From positions 1-64,000 of the forward strand of contig JAZQJZ010000015.1 of the NCBI GenBank assembly GCA_045541915.1: a stretch of DNA of 64,000 nt. Direction: 5' to 3'. Below, in pieces: positions 8,241 through 16,795 of this stretch. Position 1 is the stretch's first letter; each line of letters opens with the position of its first letter. Origin of the DNA: RGIG5579 sp045541915 (GTDB taxonomy: Bacteria > Bacillota > Clostridia > Oscillospirales > SIG627). The notes under the pieces are model-generated. The model did no database searches and was not told the origin of the DNA. It was given only the letters and a program-made list of their open reading frames with translations. A program made the position numbers and the translations under genes.

Positions 8241-9662
8241 ATGGAAAAACTATTCAAGCTCAAACAAAACGGTACGACTGTCAAAACTGAAATTCTTGCC
8301 GGTCTTACCACCTTTATGACGATGGCCTATATCATCGCCCTGAACCCGAACCTTCTGACCAATTTCGACGTAGGTTCTGCTCTTTGGAACGGTGTGTTCC
8401 TTGCCACCTGTATCTCCTCTGCATTGGGTACCATTGTAATGGCATTCCTGGCCAACAAGCCCTTTGCTATGGCTCCCGGTATGGGTCTGAACAGCTTTTT
8501 TGCTGTGGTTGTGGGTAACATTGCCGGTATGCTCGGCACGGATTACACCAGCGCATTCCAGGCTGCTCTTGTGATCATCCTGGTAGAAGGTATTGTATTC
8601 TTGCTTCTTTCTTTCTTTAACATCCGTCAAAAGATCGTGGAAGCCATCCCCCTTGGCGTTCGTTTGGGTATTGCTCCTGCCATCGGTCTGATGCTGATGA
8701 ACATTGGCTTCGGCTCCAACGCAGGTGTTTATTCTGAAACCGGCGGACCCTTCTTTGCTATGCGCGACTTCTTTGGCGCGCTGACTCCCAGCACCGCTCA
8801 AAACGCTATGGGCTCCGGTTACAGCCAAATGGTTCTCACCGTTGCTACTATGTTTGTCGGCTTCTTTGCCATTGTGATTCTGGCGAAGAAAGCAGTGAAG
8901 GGCGCCGTTCTCATCGGTATGCTCATTGCTTCCGTTGTGAACTGGGCAGGCCAGTTTATCTTCTTTGATACCAACCCCTTCGCTTCTCTGGCAACCGCTT
9001 CCTGGGTACCCCCCTTCGGCGATATGGTTTCCACCACCCTGTTCAAATTTGACTTTGCCGGATTTGTTCAGATCGGCTGGTTCACCTCCATTACCCTGAT
9101 CATCACCTTCTGCATCATCGATATGTTTGATACCATCGGCACCTTGGTTGGTACTGCCAGCCGTGCCAATATGCTGGACGACAAGGGCAATATGCCTCAG
9201 ATGAAGGAAGCTCTGCTTTCCGACGCTGTTGGTACCATTGCCGGTGCTACTACCGGTACCTCCACCATTACCACCTTTGTGGAATCTGCTGCCGGTGTGG
9301 AAGCTGGCGGTAGAACCGGTCTGACCTCTCTGGTTACCGGTCTTCTGTTCCTTGCCTGTATGTTCATCTCTCCCATTGCTGCCATCATTCCTGCCGCCGC
9401 TACCTCCTCTGCTCTTATTTACGTTGGTGTTTTGATGCTCATGGGTCTAAAGAATGTGGAATTCGACGATCTGGACCAAATGGTTCCCGTTACCCTGATG
9501 CTCCTGGCTATGCCCATTTCCGGTTCCATCGGACACGCCATCGGCCTGGGCCTGATTGCTTACACCGTGATCAAGGTTCTCAGTGGCAAGTTCAAGGAAG
9601 TTTCTGTTCTTACTTACATCATTTCCTTGCTCTTCCTGGTGAAATTCTTCTTGATCGTGTAA
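8241..9662 (+). CDS. NCS2-family purine permease (AzgA/PbuG type)
   Basis: 473 residues with about 12-14 transmembrane helices. The conserved start LTTFMTMAYIIALNP, the FAMAPGMGLNSFF helix and the FDTIGTLVG segment identify the AzgA/PbuG/PbuO branch of the nucleobase:cation symporter 2 family, which imports hypoxanthine, guanine or adenine with protons. Which base cannot be told. A GGAG site lies before ATG 8241 and a strong terminator follows, so it is monocistronic. I looked for a purine riboswitch in the leader and found none. Confidence 0.92.
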   Translation: MEKLFKLKQNGTTVKTEILAGLTTFMTMAYIIALNPNLLTNFDVGSALWNGVFLATCISSALGTIVMAFLANKPFAMAPGMGLNSFFAVVVGNIAGMLGTDYTSAFQAALVIILVEGIVFLLLSFFNIRQKIVEAIPLGVRLGIAPAIGLMLMNIGFGSNAGVYSETGGPFFAMRDFFGALTPSTAQNAMGSGYSQMVLTVATMFVGFFAIVILAKKAVKGAVLIGMLIASVVNWAGQFIFFDTNPFASLATASWVPPFGDMVSTTLFKFDFAGFVQIGWFTSITLIITFCIIDMFDTIGTLVGTASRANMLDDKGNMPQMKEALLSDAVGTIAGATTGTSTITTFVESAAGVEAGGRTGLTSLVTGLLFLACMFISPIAAIIPAAATSSALIYVGVLMLMGLKNVEFDDLDQMVPVTLMLLAMPISGSIGHAIGLGLIAYTVIKVLSGKFKEVSVLTYIISLLFLVKFFLIV

Positions 9663-9677
9663 TTGAGAAAACAACAA

Positions 9678-9708
9678 AAAAGCTTGCAGGTTTTCTGCAA
9701 GCTTTTTT
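9678..9708 (+). terminator. intrinsic terminator
   Basis: AAAGCTTGCAG pairs with CTGCAAGCTTT around a GTTTT-type loop, followed by a T run. It ends the permease transcript. Confidence 0.9.
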
Positions 9709-9787
9709 TGTTTCTTTTTTTCATCTACTGTCCTTTTTATGGTACTCTTTTTTGGGTACAATAGGGGAGAAGAAAGGAGAGAGGCAA

Positions 9788-10183
9788 ATGGATGAAAAAC
9801 TGGAAGAATTGAAGGAACAGGTAAAAAAGGGATCGGTTTCTGCGGCCTTTTCCCTGGCAGAGGCCTTTAAGTGGGGGTATTACGGCACACCGGATCCGGG
9901 AAGAGCGGCCAGAATGTACCGTATCTGCTGCCGGGCGAAGAATAAAAAGACCTCTTCTCTCGGGTATTATAACCTGGGGATCCTTTATTATTACGGTTAT
10001 TTATCCAAGGAAGGGGAGAGCGAGGGCGATGTGAAGCGGGCCTTTGACTGCTTTTTGAAAAGCGCTATGACCTGGCCCAATGCCGAAGCCCTTTCCAGGC
10101 TTGGAGATATGTACCGTTACGGTCAGTACGTGGAGCAAAACGAAAGGATCGCAATGAACTTGTATCTTAAGGCAAATGCGTAA
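9788..10183 (+). CDS. small Sel1-like repeat protein
   Basis: 131 residues with about three Sel1-like (TPR-type) helical repeats. Each shows the A.....G..Y.YG pattern: AEAFKWGYYGT, GYYNLGILYYYGY and ALSRLGDMYRYGQ. Such solenoids mediate protein-protein contacts. No signal peptide. The start was set at ATG 9788 with AAAGGAG; an in-frame start 12 codons upstream lacks one. The 3' end overlaps the convergent GIY-YIG gene by 17 bp, so both genes must be read through the same terminal bases. Partner unknown. Confidence 0.75.
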   Translation: MDEKLEELKEQVKKGSVSAAFSLAEAFKWGYYGTPDPGRAARMYRICCRAKNKKTSSLGYYNLGILYYYGYLSKEGESEGDVKRAFDCFLKSAMTWPNAEALSRLGDMYRYGQYVEQNERIAMNLYLKANA

Positions 10184-10523
10184 GATCGGTTTTTTTCAAA
10201 TAAAGATCCAGCGTTGCCTTGGGGTGATGGATAAAATCCTCCTTTTCGATGGCAGGCAGAAGGGTGGAAAGAAGCCGTGGAGACGAAACCAGGGCTTCTT
10301 TTTCTTTTTTGGAAAGGGTTTTGATGGCGTATTCCAATCGAGAAGCAGAGGCTCTGTCAGATCCTGTCCAAAGGGCTTCCAGGGAAATGATTTTTCGGCT
10401 CCGGGTAAATTTTGCTCCCTTTTTGCCTTGGTCCAAGTGCTCCTTTAACCGGGAAAAGAGGTTTTTGGCAATGCCGGTGTAAAGAGCGCCGCCCTCTACC
10501 CGAACCATATAAATATAATACAT
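10167..10523 (-). CDS. GIY-YIG domain protein (UPF0213/YhbQ type)
   Basis: 118 residues. The start YYIYMVRVEGGALYTGIA contains the GIY-YIG signature with the usual YIY..........LYTGI spacing, followed by RLKEHL. It is the short single-domain form (UPF0213, YhbQ-like) whose nuclease role is poorly defined, unlike UvrC. The C-terminus is 20-30 residues longer than most family members. A GGAG site precedes ATG 10523. It overlaps the convergent Sel1 gene. Confidence 0.85.
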   Translation of the reverse strand: MYYIYMVRVEGGALYTGIAKNLFSRLKEHLDQGKKGAKFTRSRKIISLEALWTGSDRASASRLEYAIKTLSKKEKEALVSSPRLLSTLLPAIEKEDFIHHPKATLDLYLKKTDLTHLP

Positions 10524-10570
10524 AAGACTCCTTTTTCATCTGGCTACAAGAAAAAAACAAGCTCTGGTAT

Positions 10571-10599
10571 TTGACCGCAAGTGCCGATGGGGTTATAAT
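10571..10599 (+). promoter_or_regulatory. promoter of the pyridoxamine kinase gene
   Basis: TTGACC (10571-10576), 17 nt, TATAAT (10594-10599). The start codon is 33 bp downstream. Confidence 0.75.
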
Positions 10600-10631
10600 T
10601 TCATTGTAAAAAAAGAAAAAGAGGGATAAAA

Positions 10632-11462
10632 ATGAAACGAATCGTAACCATTCAAGATATTTCTGCAGTGGGAAAATGCTCCTTGACGGTAGCGCTCCCC
10701 ATTATTTCTGCCTGCGGTGTGGAATGCGCCGTGATGCCCACGGCGGTGCTCTCCACCCATACCCAGTTTTCCGGCTTTACCTTTCACGATCTGACCGGGG
10801 AAATGGCGCCCATTGCCGCCCACTGGAAAAAGGAGGGCTTGGGCTTTGATGCCATCTATACCGGGTATCTGGGCTCCTTTGAGCAGATCGAATTGGTGGA
10901 GAAGATCCATCAGGACTTAAAAGGGGAAGAAACGGAATTGATCGTGGATCCTGCTATGGCAGACAACGGCTCCCTTTATTACGGCTTCACCCCGGAATTT
11001 GCCAAGAGAATGGCACTCCTTTGCGGCAAGGCCGATCTGATTTTGCCCAATTTAACGGAAGCGTGCTTTATGCTGGACGAGCCGTACCCTGCCCAATACG
11101 ACCGGGCCTATATTCAAGGCCTTTTGAAAAAGCTCTGCGGCCTTGGTGCCAAGAGAGCGGCGCTTACCGGTGTTTCCTATGAAGAGGGCAAGGTGGGTGT
11201 GGAAATGTATGACAGGGAAAAGGACCTTTTCTTTTCTTATTTCAATGAATATTTGCCGGTGGCGTTCCACGGCACGGGCGATATTTTCTCTTCCGCCGCG
11301 GTGGGTGCAAGAGCCAGAGGCAAAAGCTTTGAGGAGGCATTGAAAATTGCAGTGGATTATACCCTGGAGTGTATCCGCCTGACCTTGAAGGACCCGAATC
11401 ATCGGACATACGGCGTAAATTTTGAAGAAGCGCTGGGGTATTTGACCCGTTTTTTCGAATGA
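10632..11462 (+). CDS. pdxY: pyridoxal/pyridoxamine kinase
   Basis: 276 residues of the ribokinase superfamily, PdxK/PdxY branch. It phosphorylates pyridoxal, pyridoxamine or pyridoxine with ATP in vitamin B6 salvage. The opening IVTIQDISAVGKCSL, the AVLSTHTQF segment and the FHGTGDIFSSA nucleotide/catalytic loop are characteristic. Length is normal. It is transcribed alone from a consensus promoter and ends at a good terminator. The symbol is by family; ThiD-like activity cannot be excluded. Confidence 0.88.
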   Translation: MKRIVTIQDISAVGKCSLTVALPIISACGVECAVMPTAVLSTHTQFSGFTFHDLTGEMAPIAAHWKKEGLGFDAIYTGYLGSFEQIELVEKIHQDLKGEETELIVDPAMADNGSLYYGFTPEFAKRMALLCGKADLILPNLTEACFMLDEPYPAQYDRAYIQGLLKKLCGLGAKRAALTGVSYEEGKVGVEMYDREKDLFFSYFNEYLPVAFHGTGDIFSSAAVGARARGKSFEEALKIAVDYTLECIRLTLKDPNHRTYGVNFEEALGYLTRFFE

Positions 11463-11480
11463 AGATCCAATGAAAAAGAA

Positions 11481-11505
11481 ACCGGAGAATTTCTCCGGTT
11501 TTTTT
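11481..11505 (+). terminator. intrinsic terminator
   Basis: ACCGGAG pairs with CTCCGGT around AATTT, then a T run. It follows the kinase stop codon by 18 bp. Confidence 0.9.
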
Positions 11506-11514
11506 GTTTTTTTC

Positions 11515-11921
11515 AAATAAGCCTGGACGTTTCTTTGCCTACTTTCATTTCAAATAAGCCTGGACGTTTCTTTGCCTACTTTCATTTCAAATAAGCCTGA
11601 AAGTTTCCTTGCCTACTTTCATTTCAAATAAGCCCGAAAGTTTCTTTGCCTACTTTCATTTCAAATAAGCCTGGAAGTTTCTTTGCCTACTTTCATTTCA
11701 AATAAGCCCGAAAGTTTCTTTGCCTACTTTCATTTCAAATAAGCCCGAAAGTTTCCTTGCCTACTTTCTTTTCAAATAAGCCTGAAAGTTTCTTTGCCTA
11801 CTTTCTTTTCAAATAAGCCTGAAAGTTTCTTTGCCTACTTTCATTTCAAATAAGCCTGGAAGTTTCTTTGCCTACTTTCATTTCAAATAAGCCTGAAAGT
11901 TTCTTTGCCTACTTTCTTTTC
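11515..11921. repeat. 37-bp tandem repeat array, 11 units
   Basis: Eleven head-to-tail units of 37 bp start at 11515 and end at 11921, with no spacers. The core reads AAATAAGCCTGAAAG, then TTTCTTTGCCTACTTTC; units vary at the CCTGGACG/CCCGAAAG/CCTGGAAG octamer and at one A/T near the end. The last unit runs into a perfect 12-bp inverted repeat (11908-11919 with 11922-11933) that touches the TAA stop of the minus-strand serine acetyltransferase gene. Noncoding. Confidence 0.95.
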
Positions 11922-11933
11922 AAAGAAAGTAGG
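11908..11933 (-). terminator. hairpin directly abutting the serine acetyltransferase stop codon
   Basis: On the minus strand the stop TAA is followed at once by CCTACTTTCTTT, GA, AAAGAAAGTAGG. This is a 12-bp stem with a two-base loop. There is no clean T run, so it may stabilise the mRNA 3' end rather than terminate. The same layout occurs at 6476-6487. Confidence 0.5.
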
Positions 11934-12770
11934 TTAGGTCTGGGGAGGGGTGTAATAAAGGGTCTTGCCAGCCTCCACAGAACGGGTCAGCCAAACGGAA
12001 GCGCCGATGACACAACCATCGCCCACATAGGTTTCACCGCCGAGAATGGTGGCGTTGGCATAAATGATCACATTGTTTCCAATGTTAGGATGGCGCTTTA
12101 GATCCTTGATGGGATGACCATTTTCGTCGGTCTCGAAGCTCTTTGCTCCCAAGGTCACACCCTGGTAGAGCTTTACGTGATTGCCGATGACCGTGGTTTC
12201 ACCCACTACAATACCGGTTCCGTGGTCAATAAAGAAGTATTCCCCAATGGTAGCGCCGGCGTGAATATCAATTCCGGTCTTTTCGTGAGCGTATTCGGTC
12301 ATAATACGGGGCAAAAGAGGAACCTTGAGGGAGTAAAGCTCGTGAGCCAGACGGTAAATGGAAATGGCGTAAAAGCCGGGGTAGCACAAAAGAACCTCCT
12401 GGCGGCTCTTGGCGGCCGGGTCACCCTGGTAAAGGGCTTCAATGTCCTTCAAAAGAAGATCCTTGATCCGAGGGAGCTTTTCCAAAAACGCCTGCGCCGT
12501 GGCAGAAGGCTCAGGGGCGCAATCCTGGGAAAGGGCGGCCTTTTCCAATAAGGTCACCAGTTCATTTTCAATTTTGCGAAGAAGGGACAGGCCCGAAAGA
12601 CCCTCCTGAGTTACAGAAAGGCTTTGAAAGCATCCCGGAAAAAGGAGTGCCTGCAGATCCTTGACCATGGTTACCACCTCTCTCCGATTGGGCATGGCGG
12701 TGCTGTCCTGCCCCACAGCAGAAAATGCATCCATCCGGTCAAGCTCCTTTTGAATCTCAAGTAACTTCAT
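11934..12770 (-). CDS. cysE: serine O-acetyltransferase
   Basis: 278 residues, the long clostridial/Bacteroides-type serine acetyltransferase. It makes O-acetylserine from serine and acetyl-CoA for cysteine synthesis. The N-terminal half is helical; from about residue 160 the left-handed beta-helix begins with GIDIHAGATIG, then FIDHGTGIVVGETTVIG carrying the catalytic His/Asp region. The start was taken as ATG 12770 (AGGGAG site, 7 nt) rather than the GTG two codons upstream. It has its own consensus promoter. No O-acetylserine sulfhydrylase is nearby. Confidence 0.9.
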   Translation of the reverse strand: MKLLEIQKELDRMDAFSAVGQDSTAMPNRREVVTMVKDLQALLFPGCFQSLSVTQEGLSGLSLLRKIENELVTLLEKAALSQDCAPEPSATAQAFLEKLPRIKDLLLKDIEALYQGDPAAKSRQEVLLCYPGFYAISIYRLAHELYSLKVPLLPRIMTEYAHEKTGIDIHAGATIGEYFFIDHGTGIVVGETTVIGNHVKLYQGVTLGAKSFETDENGHPIKDLKRHPNIGNNVIIYANATILGGETYVGDGCVIGASVWLTRSVEAGKTLYYTPPQT

Positions 12771-12797
12771 ACTCACACTCCCTGGTCATTTTCTTCG

Positions 12798-12827
12798 ATT
12801 ATACAATCAAGACCCCCACTTTGTCAA
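12798..12827 (-). promoter_or_regulatory. promoter of cysE
   Basis: On the minus strand TTGACA (12827-12822), 18 nt, TATAAT (12803-12798). The -35 box is only a few bases from the hairpin at 12831-12857. Confidence 0.75.
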
Positions 12828-12830
12828 CAA

Positions 12831-12857
12831 AATAGCTCCCGAATTTCGGGAGCTATT
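12831..12857 (-). terminator. terminator-like hairpin downstream of spo0A
   Basis: A 13-bp perfect inverted repeat (AATAGCTCCCGAA with TTCGGGAGCTATT) and a one-base nominal loop lie about 55 bp past the spo0A stop. On the minus strand it is followed by TTTTG only, so the T run is weak. Confidence 0.65.
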
Positions 12858-12910
12858 GTATATGAAAAGCAGATGCGGAGAGGGGAGGACCGCTCTGCCG
12901 ATCACTGAGT

Positions 12911-13672
12911 TTAACCGGCAAGGCCGCGCATTTTCAGACGCAGATTGTCTGCGATCATGGCAATAAATTCGGAATTGGTGGGCTTGCCCTTTGTGTTTTG
13001 AACGGTGTATCCGAAATAGGAATTGAGCATATCCACATCGCCCCGGTCCCAAGCCACCTCAATGGCGTGACGGATGGCTCTTTCTACCCGGGACGAGGTG
13101 GTGCTCCACTCCTTTGCCACGCACGGATAAAGGGTCTTGGTTACCTCGCCAATGATCCGGTGATCCCGAACAACCATCATAATGGCACAGCGCAGATATT
13201 GATATCCCTTGATGTGCGCCGGGATCCCTACCTGGTGAATGATCCGGGTCACCTGAGCCTCCAGATCGAAATCATCTTCAATGCGGAAGGTCTCCTCCCG
13301 TGCCACCTGGCGGATCTTCTCTGCCAGAGCTTCGTAATCAAAGGGCTTTAACACACAGCTGGAAATGCCGCTGGAAAAGGCATCCTCCAAAACCTTTTTG
13401 TTGTTGATCCCGGTTACTAGAATGAATTTGGGCGCACGGTTTTTCATTTCCCTTTTCACTTCCCGAATCAGACTTGCTAGATCGTATCCAGGAAACCAAA
13501 GGTCCAGCAATACCACGTCCGGGTAAAGGTTCTTGATGGCCAAAAGGGCTTCGCCTCCGTCTCCGGAATCACCCACTACGGAAAAGCCTAAATTATTCAG
13601 GCTCTCTTTGCATACAAAACGGAAATCATTTCCGGAATCAATGATATACACTTTCTCTTTCTTTTCTTTCAT
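12911..13672 (-). CDS. spo0A: stage 0 sporulation response regulator Spo0A
   Basis: 253 residues. Master regulator of sporulation entry, a DNA-binding protein phosphorylated by sensor kinases. The receiver domain covers about 1-125, with phospho-acceptor D57 (VVLLDLWFPG) and lysine in VLKPFDYE. The C-terminal Spo0A domain is well conserved: KGYQYLRCAIMMVV and SSRVERAIRHAIEVAW form the recognition region. Start at ATG 13672 after GGAG; the longer open frame has no site. One oddity: the first acidic pocket reads IIDSGND, with serine where most receivers have a second acidic residue. It is not next to spoIVB, which lies 19 kb away. Confidence 0.95.
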   Translation of the reverse strand: MKEKKEKVYIIDSGNDFRFVCKESLNNLGFSVVGDSGDGGEALLAIKNLYPDVVLLDLWFPGYDLASLIREVKREMKNRAPKFILVTGINNKKVLEDAFSSGISSCVLKPFDYEALAEKIRQVAREETFRIEDDFDLEAQVTRIIHQVGIPAHIKGYQYLRCAIMMVVRDHRIIGEVTKTLYPCVAKEWSTTSSRVERAIRHAIEVAWDRGDVDMLNSYFGYTVQNTKGKPTNSEFIAMIADNLRLKMRGLAG

Positions 13673-13722
13673 AACGGCTCCTTTTTTCTCTTTTTTGATG
13701 GTGTTTTCCCTTTCTGCTGATA

Positions 13723-13785
13723 ATTTTACCAAAAATTGGTAATTTTTGCAAGGGGTTAAAACAAAAAATTACCAATTTTTACCAA
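13723..13785 (-). promoter_or_regulatory. spo0A promoter with phased TTACCAA operator boxes
   Basis: On the minus strand TTGCAA (13751-13746), 17 nt, TAAAAT (13728-13723). The spacer and -10 hold the palindrome TTACCAAAAATTGGTAA (13726-13742). Two more TTACCAA boxes lie upstream at 13769-13775 and 13779-13785. Within each pair the boxes start 10 bp apart, one helical turn. This looks like a cooperative operator; no match to the 0A box (TTGTCGAA) was noticed. Confidence 0.6.
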
Positions 13786-14000
13786 TTTTGGAGATATGAA
13801 CAAAAGCCAGGAAGAAAAAGAGAACTTTTTCCCAAAAAGTCCTGTCGGTTTTTGTCGTATGACCGAAAAATTGGTAGAAAACAGTCGATTGCGGCACTGT
13901 CCGTTGCCGGATGAACTCCCCTTTTGCCCGTTTGGCTGTTTTTTTCATTGTAATGTGTTCATCCCGGCCTTTTCTGTCAAAGGACGCTGGGGAAAAAGAG

Positions 14001-14027
14001 AAAAAGACCGCAAAAGGCGGCCTTTTT
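14001..14027. terminator. bidirectional terminator-like hairpin in the spo0A upstream region
   Basis: AAAAAGaCCGC pairs with GCGGcCTTTTT. No gene is visible in 13786-14189. The hairpin implies that something may be transcribed toward it, or it insulates spo0A from the next gene. Confidence 0.5.
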
Positions 14028-14189
14028 GGTGGAGTGGTGTTGGATGATGAAGACTTTTGAAAAGACTTGTCGAAAGAAAAAACGGTTTTTTGAAATTCAT
14101 TTTCTTTTTTTGTAAAAAATCGAAAAAAGCGTACATTGTTTCTAAATTTATGATAAAATAATGAAAAGAAACAAAAAAGGAGTTTTGAT

Positions 14190-15020
14190 ATGGCAAAGGT
14201 ATGTGTGATTACCGGCGGCGGCAGTGGAATGGGCTTGGAGGCCGCCAAATTTATGCCCAAGGATAAGATCATTGTCCTTTCCGGCAGAACCTTGAGTAAA
14301 TTGGATGGCGCCGTTGCCTCTCTGACGGCTCTGGGCTTTCAGGCTTATGCCAAAACCTGCGATACCTCCAGCCGCGAGAGCGTTCGGGAGCTGGTAAAAT
14401 TTGCCGCAGAGCTGGGAGATGTGACCAACGTGATCAACTCTGCAGGCGTTTCTCCCGGAATGAAGGGAACGCCCGAGGGGATTTTGCGCATCAATGCGCT
14501 GGGTACGGTTTATATCAACCAGGAGTTTTCCAAGGTGATGAAGCCCGGCAGCGTGATTGTAGACGTTTCCTCCAACTCTGCTTATGCCCTTCCTTCTTTT
14601 CTCTTGCCCAAGAAGGCTTATCCTCTGGCCGAAACCGATGAGGAGGCTTTCCTTGCCAAGGTTGTGAAGAGAGCCGGCATTGCCAAGGGCGAATATCCCC
14701 AGAAGGGTCTGGCTTATGCCATTTCCAAGAATTTTGTGATCTGGTATGCCAAAAAGAGCGCCTTTGAATACGGCCCCCGCGGCATCCGTGTGGTTTCTTT
14801 AAGTCCCGGACTGATTGCAACGGATATGGGAAATCTGGAAAAGGAAGAGGGAGGCAGCCTGATTGGCTTTTCCGCGGAGGAGAGAATGGGAAAGCCGGAG
14901 GAGCTTGGCTTTGCGCTGGCCACTGTTGCCGATGAGAGAAACGGCTATCTTGCCGGAGTTGACGTGCTTTGCGACGGCGGAAGCACCACCGGTATGAAGG
15001 AATTTAAAAAGAAAAAATAA
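14190..15020 (+). CDS. short-chain dehydrogenase/reductase
   Basis: 276 residues with a Rossmann fold. TGGGSGMG at about 8-15 is the cofactor-binding loop, NSAGV the SDR structural motif, and the S...Y...K catalytic set is present with YAISKNF (Tyr-x-x-x-Lys). The C-terminus GVDVLCDGG is typical. An insertion between the Ser and Tyr strands (about 135-170) is longer than in most SDRs. AAAGGAG site before ATG 14190. Isolated gene with its own terminator. Substrate unknown. Confidence 0.85.
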   Translation: MAKVCVITGGGSGMGLEAAKFMPKDKIIVLSGRTLSKLDGAVASLTALGFQAYAKTCDTSSRESVRELVKFAAELGDVTNVINSAGVSPGMKGTPEGILRINALGTVYINQEFSKVMKPGSVIVDVSSNSAYALPSFLLPKKAYPLAETDEEAFLAKVVKRAGIAKGEYPQKGLAYAISKNFVIWYAKKSAFEYGPRGIRVVSLSPGLIATDMGNLEKEEGGSLIGFSAEERMGKPEELGFALATVADERNGYLAGVDVLCDGGSTTGMKEFKKKK

Positions 15021-15042
15021 GCAGAATTTTAAGGCGAAAAGA

Positions 15043-15072
15043 AAAAACCTCGATGAAAATCGAGGTTTTTTG
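15043..15072 (+). terminator. intrinsic terminator
   Basis: AAAAACCTCGAT pairs with ATCGAGGTTTTT around GAAA. It separates convergent genes and can serve both strands. Confidence 0.9.
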
Positions 15073-15084
15073 TTTGTGGAAAAA

Positions 15085-16779
15085 TCAGGTTCCAAACGCT
15101 TCAAATAGCAGATCAAAGACCAGGGTGGTGGTCCAACCGAAATCGCGCACGGCCTGCATTTTGATGCCGAAATCATAAAGCTCCAGGGGAGGGCCCTTTC
15201 GATTCAGCTCCGAAGGGGAAGAGAGGTTTTCCGGATCGTAAAACTCAAAGAGAACGCCCTTTCTTTGGTACCAGAGGTCAATGCAGGAAAGGGTCTTGTC
15301 CCGGATGATGTGGAAAAGCTCCGAAAAGCCGTATTCCTTCAGACCGGCAAGGATCATATAATTGTAATTCAGCCAGACCGGGCCTCGCCACATATCACTG
15401 CCGTAGGTGGCGTCCTTGCGGGAAACGCTGGGAATGGGAAAGGGGGTAAAGAAGGTTTCGGGATCTTGCAGATGCCCGGCTAGCCTTGCGGCCTGCTCCG
15501 GGGAAGCAATGCCGGCAAAGAGGGGCAAAAAGGAAGCCACGGAGAGAACCTTGTGTAGCCGATTATGTTTCAGATCGAAATCGTAATAGAAGCCGTCCTC
15601 CGCGCAATAGAGCTTTTCATTGACCGCAGAGCGAATGTCACAAAAGAGACTTTCATACGTCTCTTGCTCTTTTTCGTCCTCTAAAAGGCGGGCGATTTTT
15701 GCCATGCACCGGGCCTCATTTGCCATAAAGCAGGAAAAATCAATGGCCTGGAGACGGGTCTCCAGATCAAAGCGAGGAGAATTGTCCATTCCGCATTCGT
15801 CGCAACGGGAGGATTTCTTTTCCCCGGTCAGCCAGACAAACAGCGCCTCGTCGGTATCCCGGCGATTTGCCATACACCATCGGAGAAAGGCTTTGTTCTG
15901 CCGGAACACACGCTTTAAAAACGCCTTGTCCCGGCTTTTCTCATACACCGCCAAGGCGCCCCAAGCCAGAACCGGCGGTTGGGTGATGGCAGACATTTTG
16001 TTGGGGAGAGCCATATGAGGGATGAAGCCATCCTCTCTCTGGCAGTCCAAAGCGCTCAAGATCAGATCCTGGGCCAGGGAGGGGTCAAGGTTCCGAAAGC
16101 CGATGGCGTGGAACACGGAATCCCAAAGCCAGAGTCTTTTATGGGGGAGTCTGTCTGGCGTGGACCAGGTCTGACGGAAGACACCCTCGGGGGAATAAAG
16201 CTGGGTCTTCATCACAGAGAGGCATTTTGCCAAAAGAGGCTCAAATTTCCCTCCATTTACCTTTTCCAGAGCGGAAAAGGGCAGAAGATTGCGGTTTAAA
16301 ATTTGCTCCGGATCAAATTCCAATCCCAAAAGGGCTCTTTCCGTGGCCTCCTCCGGGGTGGTGCCGAAGGCGAAGGCGAAGTGGCCGTTTTTTTGAGAAA
16401 GGGCGGTGACTTCTCCGTCCAGGGTATCCTGCAGGAGAACGCCGTCCTCTTCTTCCTCCCGGCAGATACCCTCGGTAAACACGCGGGGGATCACCTTGTC
16501 CGCAACGGTTCCGATGACGGTATGAGCATTGGCAAACAGGATCATCATTTTGCCAAATTTGGTGGCGATGACAATGCTATCGCCCGTTACCACCTCAAAG
16601 GAGGCTTTGGAGCCGCCCATTCCGGTCAGAACCAATTCTCTTCGAACCTTGGGATAAAAGCGAATGCCGATCTTATCTCCGCACAGAGTGCCGGAAAAAT
16701 CACCCTCGGCCTGGGCCACACCATCCAGGGCAGAAAAGGCAAACAGAGCCCCTTGCCCCCACTTGTTGGGAAGAATCAT
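15085..16779 (-). CDS. GH63/trehalase-like (alpha/alpha)6 glycoside hydrolase
   Basis: 564 residues. The N-terminal third is beta-rich; the rest is an (alpha/alpha)6 barrel similar to GH63 glucosidases, mannosylglycerate hydrolases and related trehalase-like enzymes. Diagnostic segments are RLWLWDSVFHAIGF with the likely catalytic Asp, and GSDMWRGPVWLNYNYM near the end. No signal peptide, so it should cleave imported oligosaccharides or glucosides. Start at ATG 16779 with AAGGAG; the longer frame overlaps the kinase gene and has no site. It follows the PfkB kinase by 16 bp and probably shares its transcript. Exact substrate unknown. Confidence 0.75.
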   Translation of the reverse strand: MILPNKWGQGALFAFSALDGVAQAEGDFSGTLCGDKIGIRFYPKVRRELVLTGMGGSKASFEVVTGDSIVIATKFGKMMILFANAHTVIGTVADKVIPRVFTEGICREEEEDGVLLQDTLDGEVTALSQKNGHFAFAFGTTPEEATERALLGLEFDPEQILNRNLLPFSALEKVNGGKFEPLLAKCLSVMKTQLYSPEGVFRQTWSTPDRLPHKRLWLWDSVFHAIGFRNLDPSLAQDLILSALDCQREDGFIPHMALPNKMSAITQPPVLAWGALAVYEKSRDKAFLKRVFRQNKAFLRWCMANRRDTDEALFVWLTGEKKSSRCDECGMDNSPRFDLETRLQAIDFSCFMANEARCMAKIARLLEDEKEQETYESLFCDIRSAVNEKLYCAEDGFYYDFDLKHNRLHKVLSVASFLPLFAGIASPEQAARLAGHLQDPETFFTPFPIPSVSRKDATYGSDMWRGPVWLNYNYMILAGLKEYGFSELFHIIRDKTLSCIDLWYQRKGVLFEFYDPENLSSPSELNRKGPPLELYDFGIKMQAVRDFGWTTTLVFDLLFEAFGT

Positions 16780-16795
16780 ACTTTTCTCCTTATTT

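Noticed and set aside
11515..11921. CRISPR array of 37-bp repeats
   Set aside because: Units are head to tail without spacers.
13796..14047. An 83-codon gene upstream of the SDR
   Set aside because: Only a GGAG two bases from the ATG, no family features, and its end overlaps a terminator-like hairpin.
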